Positions 16,588-25,046 of a stretch of DNA of 58,343 nucleotides are shown here, piece after piece. The notes beneath the pieces are model-generated. The model saw only the letters and a list, made by a program, of their open reading frames with translations, did not search any database and was not told the origin of the DNA. The stretch's first letter is position 1. The number at the start of each line of letters is the position of its first letter. Position numbers and translations under genes: made by a program. The DNA is from Flavobacteriales bacterium (GTDB taxonomy: Bacteria > Bacteroidota > Bacteroidia > NS11-12g > UBA955): NCBI GenBank assembly GCA_947457565.1, contig CANGWH010000005.1:1-58343 (forward strand), written 5' to 3'.

Positions 16588-17238
16588 ATGCAGAAATTAC
16601 GATTTATTTTAATGCTTGTGCTGTCAGGAATAGTTTCTGCAGTGAGTGCTCAAAACGATCCCAAAGCGGATGCTATTTTAAAGAAGGTTGCAAAGGTCTA
16701 TCAATCGTATAGCACCATAAATGCGAACTTCGCCATAACAACCACGCCGGTAACAGGTAAACCTACGGTTGAGACTGGAATTATTTGGTTAAAGGGTAAG
16801 AAATTCAAGTTGAATTACGCTAACCAAGAGATTTTTTGTGATGGTTTATTTACTTGGACTTACAACAAAGATGACTTGGAAGTAATTAAAGAGAATTTTA
16901 AGCTTCGAGACAATGCCATTACGCCCAATGAGATTTTCACTATTTATAACCGAGATTTCAAAAGTAAATATGAAGGGCCAACCGTTCGCAATGGTAAAAG
17001 TTATGATGTGATCATGTTAAGTCCGAAGAAAAAAGTAAATTTCGCCTATGTGAAACTTGAGGTGGATAAAACTACGAATAAAATTCAGCGAGTGATTCAA
17101 CATTTTAAAAACGGAACCGAAGTGGCCATAGAGATAAAATCATTAACGCCGAATACAGCATTAGCTGATAATTTCTTTACGTGGAATCAGGCTGCTAATC
17201 CGGATGCTATTTTAGTGGATTTAACCAAGAAGAAATAA
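16588..17238 (+). CDS. lolA: LolA-like outer-membrane lipoprotein carrier
   Basis: LolA ferries lipoproteins across the periplasm from LolCDE to the outer membrane. The 216-residue product has a Sec signal peptide ending near Ala-Gln (21-22), then the half-open beta-barrel pattern of the family: an early helix with Tyr-x-Ser-Tyr-Ser-Thr-Ile, Phe-Lys-Leu-Asn-Tyr near 71-75, Phe-Thr-Trp-Thr-Tyr-Asn near 87-92, and the final Phe-Phe-Thr-Trp near 197. It lies seven bases after ftsK and ends at a strong terminator, so ftsK-lolA is one transcription unit. LolA-like proteins are diverse, but the neighbours and pattern agree. Confidence 0.88.
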   Translation: MQKLRFILMLVLSGIVSAVSAQNDPKADAILKKVAKVYQSYSTINANFAITTTPVTGKPTVETGIIWLKGKKFKLNYANQEIFCDGLFTWTYNKDDLEVIKENFKLRDNAITPNEIFTIYNRDFKSKYEGPTVRNGKSYDVIMLSPKKKVNFAYVKLEVDKTTNKIQRVIQHFKNGTEVAIEIKSLTPNTALADNFFTWNQAANPDAILVDLTKKK

Positions 17239-17268
17239 TCTCTTACAGATTGGTTAATAACCAATCAT

Positions 17269-17304
17269 AAAAAAAGGGCTTTCTGATCAGAAAGCCCTTT
17301 TTTA
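17269..17304. terminator. Bidirectional terminator between lolA and sucD
   Basis: AAAGGGCTTTCTGATCAGAAAGCCCTTT is a near-continuous palindrome flanked by A on the left and T on the right, set between two convergent genes. Confidence 0.9.
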
Positions 17305-17340
17305 TTATAAGGAGATTGTGGATTTAAGTACGGAGAAGAA

Positions 17341-18216
17341 TTATTTACTTCCTAATACTTCAAACATTTTCTTTCCTATTTCTGCAGGGCTTTCAACTAC
17401 ATGAATGCCACACTCGCGCATGATTGCCATTTTAGCTTCTGCTGTATCGTCTTTACCTCCTACAATAGCACCCGCATGACCCATTCTTCTGCCTGGAGGG
17501 GCCGTTTGCCCTGCGATAAAGCCAACTACTGGTTTAGTTCCGTGTTCTTTAATCCAACGAGCAGCTTCGGCTTCCATACCACCACCAATTTCTCCGATCA
17601 TCACAATGCCTTCTGTTTCGGGGTCGTTCATGAAAAACTCCACCGCTTCTTTGGTTGTTGTACCAATAATTGGATCTCCTCCTATACCGATAGCAGTGCT
17701 TTGTCCTAAACCTAATTTGGTTAATTGATCAACGGCTTCATAGGTTAATGTTCCAGACTTAGAAACAACCCCAATGCTACCTTTTTTGAAGATAAAACCA
17801 GGCATGATACCAATTTTTGCTTCTCCTGGAGTAATAATACCAGGACAGTTTGGCCCAATCAAGGTGCAGTTATACCCTTTGATATACTCACGAACGGTTA
17901 CCATATCTTTGGTTGGAATACCTTCGGTAATACATACAATAACTTTAATTCCTGCTTCCGCGGCTTCCATGATGGCATCGGCTGCAAATGCAGGTGGAAC
18001 AAAGATGATAGAGACGTTGGCACCTGCTTCATTTACGGCATCTTTAACCGTATTATAAACAGGTCTATCTAAATGCAAACTACCGCCTTTTCCGGGTGTC
18101 ACACCACCAACAACGTTGGTTCCATATTCAATCATTTGTTGGGCGTGAAATGTACCTTCGTTTCCAGTGAAACCTTGTACAATTACTCGGGAGTCTTTGT
18201 TTACCAGAATACTCAT
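17341..18216 (-). CDS. sucD: Succinyl-CoA synthetase alpha subunit (SucD)
   Basis: SucD with SucC turns succinyl-CoA into succinate while making ATP or GTP in the TCA cycle. The 291-residue product has the CoA-binding Rossmann fold: Gly-Phe-Thr-Gly-Asn-Glu-Gly at 16-22 and Val-Thr-Pro-Gly-Lys-Gly-Gly at 39-45. It also has Gly-Pro-Asn-Cys-Pro-Gly near 122 and the active-site loop Gly-His-Ala-Gly-Ala-Ile-Val with the phosphorylated His near 247. I start it at ATG 18216; the longer frame would run through the TATTTTCG promoter box. sucC is not adjacent, which is common in Bacteroidota. Confidence 0.95.
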   Translation of the reverse strand: MSILVNKDSRVIVQGFTGNEGTFHAQQMIEYGTNVVGGVTPGKGGSLHLDRPVYNTVKDAVNEAGANVSIIFVPPAFAADAIMEAAEAGIKVIVCITEGIPTKDMVTVREYIKGYNCTLIGPNCPGIITPGEAKIGIMPGFIFKKGSIGVVSKSGTLTYEAVDQLTKLGLGQSTAIGIGGDPIIGTTTKEAVEFFMNDPETEGIVMIGEIGGGMEAEAARWIKEHGTKPVVGFIAGQTAPPGRRMGHAGAIVGGKDDTAEAKMAIMRECGIHVVESPAEIGKKMFEVLGSK

Positions 18217-18229
18217 AAAAATTGTTGCG

Positions 18230-18261
18230 CGAAAATAACCCACATTGACACAAAACCCAAA
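18230..18261 (-). promoter_or_regulatory. Promoter of sucD
   Basis: On the minus strand TTTG (18261-18258) is followed after 20 bases by TATTTTCG (18237-18230), which ends 13 bases before the ATG. Confidence 0.5.
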
Positions 18262-18350
18262 GGTTTTGCGAAAATTGCAAGTAAAGTTAATAATACACTG
18301 ATTTCTACCGAGCTATTTTTAGCGGAGTGAAATTGTGAGAATTAACTTAA

Positions 18351-18941
18351 TTATTTGCTGATTGCCGACTGAAGTTCTTCGCTTAACGGTGTTACAGTGG
18401 ATGGGTAGTAGCCAATTAAATGGCCATTTTCATTTAACAAGAACTTATTGAAATTCCAACTTACTGTTGCATCCAAACTGCCGTTCTTCGCTTTTTGTGT
18501 AAGCCATTGGTACAAGGGGTGCTGGTTTGAGCCCTTCACATCTAGTTTTTCTGTTAACGGGAAAGTTACTCCGTAATTAACTTGGCAGAAGGATTCAATT
18601 TCCTCTTCCGTGCCAGGTTCTTGGCTTCCAAATTGATTGCAAGGTGTGCCAATGATTACGAGTTTTTCTTTGTATTTATCTTGTAACTGCTGTAACTCCT
18701 TGTATTGAGGAGTAAAACCGCACTTTGATGCCGTATTTACAATTAGGATTTTTTTCCCTTTAAAAGTAGAAAGGTCAAGGGTTGATTTTTCATCTAACTT
18801 CTTGATTGCGATGGTATAGAAACCAGACGGTTGTGATTGTAGACTCGCCACGGGTTCTACGGTTTTAGATTTACCAAAGAAGCAAGAGGTAAGCGTTGTA
18901 GTGATTGCAGATAGTATTGACATGATAAGTATTCGATTCAT
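18351..18941 (-). CDS. Glutathione peroxidase family protein, exported lipoprotein
   Basis: The 196-residue product reduces peroxides in the thioredoxin-fold GPx family. The peroxidatic Cys lies in Asn-Thr-Ala-Ser-Lys-Cys-Gly at 69-75, followed by Gly-Thr-Pro-Cys-Asn-Gln-Phe-Gly at 98-105 with the conserved Gln, and Trp-Asn-Phe-Asn-Lys-Phe near 160. The reductant in bacteria is usually thioredoxin rather than glutathione. Unusually, it has a lipobox, Leu-Thr-Ser-Cys at 17-20, so it is likely an exported, lipid-anchored enzyme. The start could be ATG 18947 (two codons earlier) or 18941; both follow a perfect TATCTTTG box. It faces an Omp28-type lipoprotein across a 48-base divergent promoter. 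Confidence 0.9.
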   Translation of the reverse strand: MNRILIMSILSAITTTLTSCFFGKSKTVEPVASLQSQPSGFYTIAIKKLDEKSTLDLSTFKGKKILIVNTASKCGFTPQYKELQQLQDKYKEKLVIIGTPCNQFGSQEPGTEEEIESFCQVNYGVTFPLTEKLDVKGSNQHPLYQWLTQKAKNGSLDATVSWNFNKFLLNENGHLIGYYPSTVTPLSEELQSAISK

Positions 18942-18951
18942 GTACATAAAA

Positions 18952-18959
18952 CAAAGATA
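18952..18959 (-). promoter_or_regulatory. -7 box of the peroxidase gene
   Basis: TATCTTTG on the minus strand is a perfect match, 4 bases before ATG 18947 and 10 before ATG 18941. It faces the plus-strand box at 18977-18984. Confidence 0.55.
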
Positions 18960-18976
18960 ATTTAGAAGGGTTTGAT

Positions 18977-18984
18977 TATTTTCG
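18977..18984 (+). promoter_or_regulatory. Putative -7 box of the Omp28-like gene
   Basis: TATTTTCG (TAnnTTTG with one C) ends five bases before the ATG at 18990, which favours this start over the in-frame ATT and GTG codons upstream. Confidence 0.45.
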
Positions 18985-18989
18985 TGGAT

Positions 18990-19898
18990 ATGAAACAAAG
19001 TTGGGGTTTGATACAGCAGTTATTCAAGAAAGCTGGCGTTTTAGTAATCTGTTTAGTTACAGCAATGGTTATTTTACCGGGCTGTGATGAAGAGTTACCC
19101 CCAATCATAATGGTAGAAACAGAGAAGCCCTTACTCGATACGGCCTATCAAGGGGTTGTACCATCGCCGCAGTCCAAGAATGTTTTGTTAATGGACATTA
19201 CCGGTGTTCGTTGTAATAATTGTCCGAAGGCCGCAAAATTGGCCCATCAAATTTCAGACGACAATCCTGGTAGAGTAGCAATTTTGGCATTGTATCCTTC
19301 AACGCCACTGCTTTTAACATTGCCTTGGCCTGGCTACGATACGTTAGTAACTCCTGAAGCACAGCAAATTGCATCATCGTTAGGAAGCGTTGGTCAACTA
19401 CCATTGGGCAGTATAGATCAGGTTTTGGTAGGTGGTACGAGGCTTATTGACCGATCGTTATGGTCTAGCACTGTTACCGATCGATTGAAGAAAACCACCC
19501 CGTTTAATATTCAATTAAAAAGTACATGGGATGAATCCACCAAACGTTCACGCGTAGAATTCAAGGTAATAGCTAATCAAACAATACCTGCAGCATCCAG
19601 AATTATGGTAGGGCTATTGGAAGATGGAATAATTAGTAAACAATCCGATGCTGAGGATACGGTTGGCGTAAAAGGCATAGTAGAAGATTACGAACACAAT
19701 CATGCATTAAGATCAGTTATTGGTTCTACCTCTGGTTTCCCAATAAGCAGTAACTTGCCGGCAGGGTGGGTAATCGAAAAGCATTTTTATTTCACTCCAT
19801 CGGTACAATGGAAGCCTGAAAAAATGTCGGTGATGGTTTGGGTATACGATGAAACTACCAAAGAGGTTCATCAAGTGCAGTATATCAAGTTAAAATAA
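18990..19898 (+). CDS. Omp28-related lipoprotein with thioredoxin-like CxxC
   Basis: The 302-residue product has a lipoprotein signal (Leu-Pro-Gly-Cys at 29-32) and then the Omp28 pattern: Val-Leu-Leu-Met-Asp-Ile-Thr-Gly-Val-Arg-Cys-Asn-Asn-Cys at about 65-78, a thioredoxin-like strand ending in a CxxC. Porphyromonas Omp28 is an outer-membrane lipoprotein; many relatives are annotated Omp28-related. The C-terminal 140 residues form a beta-rich domain. The CxxC suggests thiol redox or metal binding at the outer membrane, which fits its divergent pairing with an exported peroxidase, though a shared job is only an inference. The next gene, a recombinase, begins five bases after the stop. Confidence 0.8.
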   Translation: MKQSWGLIQQLFKKAGVLVICLVTAMVILPGCDEELPPIIMVETEKPLLDTAYQGVVPSPQSKNVLLMDITGVRCNNCPKAAKLAHQISDDNPGRVAILALYPSTPLLLTLPWPGYDTLVTPEAQQIASSLGSVGQLPLGSIDQVLVGGTRLIDRSLWSSTVTDRLKKTTPFNIQLKSTWDESTKRSRVEFKVIANQTIPAASRIMVGLLEDGIISKQSDAEDTVGVKGIVEDYEHNHALRSVIGSTSGFPISSNLPAGWVIEKHFYFTPSVQWKPEKMSVMVWVYDETTKEVHQVQYIKLK

Positions 19899-19903
19899 AT
19901 ACA

Positions 19904-20803
19904 GTGTCTTGGGAACGGTGTATCCGCGGTTTTAAGCATTATCTGCAGATAGAGCGATCCTTATCTAATAACAGTATCGAAGCTTACCTCACCGATGTTG
20001 GTAAGTATCAGCAATGGTGCGAGTTGAATGGTTTTCGTTCGGCTGAATTGGTTTCACGGAGTGATATTGAGAGTTTCCCGCATTGGATTGCGGATATGGG
20101 ATTTGTTGCTACATCGCAAGCAAGAATTATCTCAGGAGTGCGTGCATTTTATCGGTATTTGGTTGTTGATGATGTAATTGGGGAGTCGCCGGCTGATTTT
20201 TTAGAACCACCGAAAACGGGGAGAAAATTGCCAGTAGCACTGAGTATCGAGGAAATTGATGCGATGATTGCGCAAATAGATCGCAGTAAGCCCGAAGGGG
20301 AAAGAAATATTGCAATTTTAGAAACGCTATATAGTTGTGGACTTCGGGTGAGTGAGTTGGTTGGATTGCGATTAACGCAGGTGCATGCCGATGAGGGCTT
20401 TGTTCAAGTAATTGGGAAAGGAAATAAAGAACGGTTGGTTCCCATTGGTAAACGAGCACTGAAACATATGAAAATCTATGTAAACGAAATACGGGTACAT
20501 TTAGCAATAAAATCGGTGGATAGAGATGTTGTGTTTTTAAGTTCCCGTGGAGGTAAAATGAGTCGACAACTTGTATTTCTTTTTATAAAAGAGTTAGCCC
20601 AAAAAGCAGGAATTCAAAAGAATATATCGCCCCACGTTTTCAGGCATTCTTTTGCTACGCATTTGGTGGAAGCAGGGGCAGACTTGCGTGCCGTTCAGGA
20701 AATGTTGGGTCACGAATCAATAACAACCACAGAGATTTACACCCATTTAGACCGGAAGTTTTTGGCTAATACGCTATTGCAATTTCATCCACGATCCAGC
20801 TGA
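19904..20803 (+). CDS. xerD: Tyrosine recombinase, XerD type
   Basis: XerC/XerD recombinases resolve chromosome dimers at dif. The 299-residue product has the SAM-like N-terminal domain (1-95) and the catalytic domain with Arg in Ser-Cys-Gly-Leu-Arg-Val-Ser-Glu-Leu near 150, Lys in the Gly-Lys-Gly-Asn-Lys turn near 175, His-Val-Phe-Arg-His near 245, Gly-His near 268, and the Tyr nucleophile in Glu-Ile-Tyr-Thr-His near 279. The start is GTG, five bases past the Omp28-like gene, so it is probably part of that transcript. Length and motif spacing suit a housekeeping Xer protein rather than a phage integrase. XerC versus XerD is not firmly settled. Confidence 0.9.
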   Translation: MSWERCIRGFKHYLQIERSLSNNSIEAYLTDVGKYQQWCELNGFRSAELVSRSDIESFPHWIADMGFVATSQARIISGVRAFYRYLVVDDVIGESPADFLEPPKTGRKLPVALSIEEIDAMIAQIDRSKPEGERNIAILETLYSCGLRVSELVGLRLTQVHADEGFVQVIGKGNKERLVPIGKRALKHMKIYVNEIRVHLAIKSVDRDVVFLSSRGGKMSRQLVFLFIKELAQKAGIQKNISPHVFRHSFATHLVEAGADLRAVQEMLGHESITTTEIYTHLDRKFLANTLLQFHPRSS

Positions 20804-20896
20804 TGGACGATGAATACAATTGTTGGATTATCCAGACCAATAATTTAAAGATTCGTTGGTTATTCAAGACAACGGACGGTGATTGGTTGCGGGATG

Positions 20897-21925
20897 TTAA
20901 TTTGATTTTTTAAACCAAGAATTCCACGTTTTCTTGTTTCGAATAAAATAGCCAAATACAAGGGACTCGTTCACTGTTCCTGTAAGTTCTTCCAATAATT
21001 TTGGATTGGCAGATTGAATAAATTGTGCTTTTATTTTCTCAAATTCTCGATGGGCCTTTATGATCTCAGGAATTAGATTAAACTGAAATTTTAAAGCAAA
21101 AAAGACGGCCGCCAATCCATCCAAGATCTTTCTTTTGAAAATGAGCGACTCCCTAACTGCCGGATGTAGGTTTTTATACATCAAGAGTAAATTGTTGCGA
21201 AAGTTTAAAAATGTTTTTCTTGGACTTTGATTGGCTAAAGTAGCACCGCCCATGTGGTAGGCCATACTATTGGGCACAGAATAAATAGTATAACCAAGTA
21301 GTTGTAAACGCCAGCAAAGGTCAATCTCCTCCATGTGTGCAAAGAAGGCTTCGTCTAACCCATTTGCGTGTTGCCAAGCTTCTTTTTTAATGAATAAAGC
21401 GGCACCCGAAGCCCAAAAAATGGGAATTTCGTCTTGGTATTGTTGGTTATTGTTTTCTACATTGCCAAAAATACGTCCTCGGCAAAAGGGGTATGAATAA
21501 GTATCTAAAAATCCACCGGCTGCCCCTGCGTATTCAAATTTATCTCTATTGAAATAGTCTAAAATATGGGGTTGAGCGGCCCCGAAATTTGGGTGTTTAT
21601 TCGCACATGTCAATAATGGTTGTAGCCAATTTTCATCCAATACGGCATCGCTATTAAGTAGCAGAAAATAATCTTCCGTTAAATGCTGTAGCGATTCGTT
21701 ATATCCCCCCGCATACCCATTGTTTTTGGGTAATCGAATAAGGTTAACCTCGGGGTAGGAAATCGCTACCCAATCAGCGCTACCATCGGTGGAAGCGTTA
21801 TCAACCACGGTTACTGAAACTCCAGGTAATTTGCATACCGCCAATACTTGAGGTAGGCATTCCTCCAATATGTGTATTGTATTGAAGTTTAAAATGACAA
21901 CATTAACCGAGGGGTTGCTTTTCAT
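20897..21925 (-). CDS. Glycosyltransferase family 2
   Basis: The 342-residue product is a GT2 inverting glycosyltransferase: Val-Val-Ile-Leu-Asn-Phe-Asn at the N-terminus, Val-Asp-Asn-Ala-Ser-Thr-Asp near 41-47, Leu-Leu-Asn-Ser-Asp-Ala near 89-94 (the DxD-like metal site), and Glu-Glu-Ile-Asp-Leu-Cys-Trp-Arg near 200, the ED-x-D-L motif of rhamnosyl-type enzymes (WbbL group). No membrane helix is evident. Likely acts on cell-surface polysaccharide at the cytoplasmic face. The start at 21925 is favoured by a perfect TAACTTTG box inside the end of the upstream gene, which overlaps by 23 bases. Confidence 0.87.
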   Translation of the reverse strand: MKSNPSVNVVILNFNTIHILEECLPQVLAVCKLPGVSVTVVDNASTDGSADWVAISYPEVNLIRLPKNNGYAGGYNESLQHLTEDYFLLLNSDAVLDENWLQPLLTCANKHPNFGAAQPHILDYFNRDKFEYAGAAGGFLDTYSYPFCRGRIFGNVENNNQQYQDEIPIFWASGAALFIKKEAWQHANGLDEAFFAHMEEIDLCWRLQLLGYTIYSVPNSMAYHMGGATLANQSPRKTFLNFRNNLLLMYKNLHPAVRESLIFKRKILDGLAAVFFALKFQFNLIPEIIKAHREFEKIKAQFIQSANPKLLEELTGTVNESLVFGYFIRNKKTWNSWFKKSN

Positions 21926-22286
21926 TTTTTGAGCCACCAAAGTTATGAAAAACAAATTGAGGATCCGGCGGCGTAAGTAAAAGAATACAACACTTTTTTC
22001 TAGGATTTCCGAGGGTTTGTTTAAAACTATCCAATTGCTGTTCAGGAATAATATTTAATTCTATGAATCGTTCTAGGGTAGTTGCGTTTATTGAAAAAGC
22101 ATAACCAAATTCTGTGCGATCAATAATCATTTCGCCAATTTTGGCTTGTTCTTGGTGGGCTACAAATATTGGTATTTGGGTGAATCCTCCCTCAATCATA
22201 TCTTCAGATACTTCGGCAAGGAAATCGGATATTCCTTTCAACTGTTCGTTGAGTGCTTTTAAGTTATCAGTATTTGCAATAGACAT
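21903..22286 (-). CDS. Conserved-looking hypothetical protein
   Basis: The 127-residue soluble product has no signal peptide or membrane helix. It opens with an acidic amphipathic helix (about 1-35), followed by a beta-like part and a Gly-Gly-containing tail. It has no motif I can name. Its 3' end overlaps the GT2 gene by 23 bases in another frame, which suggests co-expression, although the GT2 also has its own promoter box there. Function unknown. Confidence 0.6.
   Translation of the reverse strand: MSIANTDNLKALNEQLKGISDFLAEVSEDMIEGGFTQIPIFVAHQEQAKIGEMIIDRTEFGYAFSINATTLERFIELNIIPEQQLDSFKQTLGNPRKKCCILLLTPPDPQFVFHNFGGSKNEKQPLG
21938..21945 (-). promoter_or_regulatory. Internal -7 box for the GT2 gene
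   Basis: TAACTTTG on the minus strand is a perfect TAnnTTTG match inside the 3' end of the hypothetical gene, 12 bases before the GT2 ATG. Confidence 0.45.
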
Positions 22287-22410
22287 TTTCTAAATCGGTT
22301 AACTGTTTTCTTTGAACCTACAGTTGGTGCAATTGAATTATTATAACAACTAAGCTCAGCGGGTAATTAAGTATAATTCATCCATCAACAGGGTATAGGA
22401 AAGTGCTGTA

Positions 22411-24945
22411 TTATTTTGATTCCGTTATCAGTACTCTTTGAGTGAATGGTTTATCATTGCCAATTTGTATTTGTAAAATGTAGATCCCTGCGGGTAATTT
22501 TTCTACAGGAATTTTCCCGTCGGTTGGAAGCGGATTAATCCCCATGGTTTTTCCATTTATATCGTGTAGAGAGTAGGTAATTGCGGAAGGAAGGGGAGAT
22601 CCATTGCTTGCGGATGATTGGAGAATTTGGCTTAAGCCTTTGATTTGCAAATAATTGCTAGCAGGTTGGGGGTAAACCGTTAATTTGGGTTGATTTGAAT
22701 TAAATCGATATAGATTATTTGCTTTAATTTCTTTAATTGTAATCGCAAACATTCCTCTGCCATGAGTAAAGGCAAAAAGTTGACCGTCATCCCGCATTTT
22801 CAATTCGTGTATAGCAACATTGGGTAATCGGTATTCTTTTTCCCAAGTTTTTCCACTATCAACGCTGTAATACAACCCAAAGTCAGTACCTGCAAAGAAA
22901 ACTTTATCTGGATTTCTGGGGTCAACAGCCATCATGTTAACGGGAAGTCCAGGTGGCAAATCACCACTAATGTTGGTCCAAACAGGTTTGTTGGTAAGGG
23001 AGTCTAGACCGGTAACGCGCCAAACTCTGGGTTGATTGCTAAAATTAGAAAGGGCAACATATACAATATAGGGATTGTTCGGATGAACGGTAAGCCCTTT
23101 GATGTTGTCATTGGTTATTGAAGTTGGTACAAAATTATTGTAATTAACTTCTTTGCCCGAAGCAGTAGTGGCACCGTATTCAATTTTATAAAATTGAGCC
23201 GATGTGCCGCCGAAATAAACAACGGGATTTAGATGATTACTTATACCTATGGCTTTAATTCCTGCTCGGATTACAGTGGTTATTTTATCCCAACTATTTC
23301 CTGCATCGGTACTTCTATAAAGGCCTCTATCTGTTCTATAAAACAACATGGATTGGTCTCCGGGTGCCATGCTATACAAATTGATGAAGTCTACACCGTC
23401 TGAGGCAAAACGAGAATCGGCGATATTCTGAGGCCAGCTTGGGGCATTTGGATTAAAATTATCCATTCTATGGGGCGTAGCGTTTTGATAACTCATGTAA
23501 GCTACACTTGCATCCTCCAATCCAATATGACAATATGCACCATCACCGCCAAAAAAAGATCTACTTACAAAGGGTCTAGAAGCTACGTGTGTTCCATTAT
23601 CTTGCGCTCCTGCAATACCTATTAGACCCGTTGGGGCAAAGGCACCTGCGTAAAACTGGGTAACGCGATACCCATTATTTAGATTCGCAATATAAGAGTT
23701 GCTGTTCCAACGATATTTATATACACCACCGTCATTTCCTACCAAATATTCGTTGGTAGTTGTTGGTAAAAAGGCATACGAATGATGGTCTGCATGACCG
23801 GTGGGAATTTCTATCCAAGAATTACCACCATTGGAAGTAGTAGCGATATTTACTCCGCCGCATACCACACGGTTTGAATCGGTGGGGGCTACCCCCAACA
23901 TAATACAATAGGCTTGATAAGAGGCTCCAATATCTGTAGGGGCAACGCGTTGAGTCCATGTTTTACCGAAATCGCTACTTTTATAAAATCTAACCGGTGT
24001 TGCATTGAAGTCAAAACCCTCAAATAGAGCATAAACAACACTAGGGAATTTTTCGCAATAACCCATCTGAATTCTGCGGTATGCACCGCTGCCTGGCATG
24101 TTCGGGAATTTAACCGCCGAGAAAGTGCCAGAATCGCCGTTGTTGTCTGAAGCATAAACTTGATTACTCTGCATGCTCATCATTACTCGGCCGTTAGGAA
24201 AGCAAAGAATATTATTAACCTGTTTATTGCCTCCAATAAATACAGGTTTCCATGAGCTACCATGGTCTTTAGAACGAAATAATCCGTTTGCATGTGTACC
24301 AACAAATATGGTATTAGAATCCGTTCGTGAATGTTTAATATCCCAGATTGCATTAAATCCAGCTCTATTTATGGTACTGTTAAGCTGGGTAAAGTTTTTA
24401 CCCCCGTTGGAAGAATAGAAAACACCGTTACCGTCTACATCGGCACTGTTTGCTCTAGATTCTCCGGTTCCATAATAGACTTCGTTGGGATTAAATGGAT
24501 TGTGAGTGATGCAGCTTGGCATTAAAGACACTTCATGCTCGTTTATAGGTTTCCACGCAGTTCCTCCATTTTCGCTGCGCCACATTCCTCCCGATATTCC
24601 TCCTGCTAATATGATTTTTTCATTTCGAGGATCAATCCACAAAGCGCGGGTCCTTCCACCCACGGCCAAAGGCCCTAATTCAATAACAGTATCAATGGGA
24701 TTATTGTTGTTCCGAAGTGAAACAGTTCGTTTCTTTTTATCCCAATCATACCAACCTTGTCTAGCCCATGTGGGTATTACCCCTTGTTCGTTTTTCTTTT
24801 CATTAAACCACTGCTCAAAATAGCCGGGATGCTGCAATTTTTCACCCGCTCGGGCTGTTGGTTTTAACTCCACCAAAAGGACTAACAAGGAAAAAAACAA
24901 TACAGGAAGGCTGATGGCAGCGAAGTTCTTGGCTAATTTCAACAT
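22411..24945 (-). CDS. Secreted BNR/VPS10-type beta-propeller protein with T9SS tail
   Basis: The 844-residue product has a signal peptide (about 1-34) and a body of BNR (Asp-box) repeats of the form Ser-x-Asp/Asn-x-Gly-x-Thr/Ser-Trp. I count at least six (for example Ser-Lys-Asp-His-Gly-Ser-Ser-Trp, Ser-Val-Asp-Ser-Gly-Lys-Thr-Trp), enough for one or two sortilin-like propellers. The last 85 residues are a type IX secretion sorting domain: Val-Tyr-Pro-Gln-Pro-Ala near 760, Leu-Pro-Ala-Gly-Ile-Tyr near 819 and a final basic strand. T9SS cargo is moved across the outer membrane and released or anchored. The propeller may bind glycans or proteins; sialidase activity cannot be claimed. Confidence 0.87.
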   Translation of the reverse strand: MLKLAKNFAAISLPVLFFSLLVLLVELKPTARAGEKLQHPGYFEQWFNEKKNEQGVIPTWARQGWYDWDKKKRTVSLRNNNNPIDTVIELGPLAVGGRTRALWIDPRNEKIILAGGISGGMWRSENGGTAWKPINEHEVSLMPSCITHNPFNPNEVYYGTGESRANSADVDGNGVFYSSNGGKNFTQLNSTINRAGFNAIWDIKHSRTDSNTIFVGTHANGLFRSKDHGSSWKPVFIGGNKQVNNILCFPNGRVMMSMQSNQVYASDNNGDSGTFSAVKFPNMPGSGAYRRIQMGYCEKFPSVVYALFEGFDFNATPVRFYKSSDFGKTWTQRVAPTDIGASYQAYCIMLGVAPTDSNRVVCGGVNIATTSNGGNSWIEIPTGHADHHSYAFLPTTTNEYLVGNDGGVYKYRWNSNSYIANLNNGYRVTQFYAGAFAPTGLIGIAGAQDNGTHVASRPFVSRSFFGGDGAYCHIGLEDASVAYMSYQNATPHRMDNFNPNAPSWPQNIADSRFASDGVDFINLYSMAPGDQSMLFYRTDRGLYRSTDAGNSWDKITTVIRAGIKAIGISNHLNPVVYFGGTSAQFYKIEYGATTASGKEVNYNNFVPTSITNDNIKGLTVHPNNPYIVYVALSNFSNQPRVWRVTGLDSLTNKPVWTNISGDLPPGLPVNMMAVDPRNPDKVFFAGTDFGLYYSVDSGKTWEKEYRLPNVAIHELKMRDDGQLFAFTHGRGMFAITIKEIKANNLYRFNSNQPKLTVYPQPASNYLQIKGLSQILQSSASNGSPLPSAITYSLHDINGKTMGINPLPTDGKIPVEKLPAGIYILQIQIGNDKPFTQRVLITESK

Positions 24946-24954
24946 GGTATTTTA

Positions 24955-24962
24955 CAAATATA
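24955..24962 (-). promoter_or_regulatory. -7 box of the BNR protein gene
   Basis: TATATTTG on the minus strand is a perfect TAnnTTTG match, 9 bases before the ATG. Confidence 0.5.
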
Positions 24963-25031
24963 CTAAGAAGTAAATCCACTACCCTTGCAAAAAATGCAAA
25001 TCACTTATTGTTTTTATGAATAATTGCCAAG

Positions 25032-25039
25032 TATCTTTG
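25032..25039 (+). promoter_or_regulatory. -7 box of the serine hydrolase gene
   Basis: TATCTTTG is a perfect TAnnTTTG match, seven bases before the ATG at 25047. Confidence 0.5.
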
Positions 25040-25046
25040 ATTTACT

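Noticed and set aside
19904-20803. Phage or integrative-element integrase
   Set aside because: The motif set and length match housekeeping XerC/D, and there are no attachment repeats, tRNA gene or mobile genes around it.
22411-24945. Sialidase
   Set aside because: Asp-box repeats alone do not make a sialidase; the Arg triad and the Tyr/Glu nucleophile pair were not recognisable.
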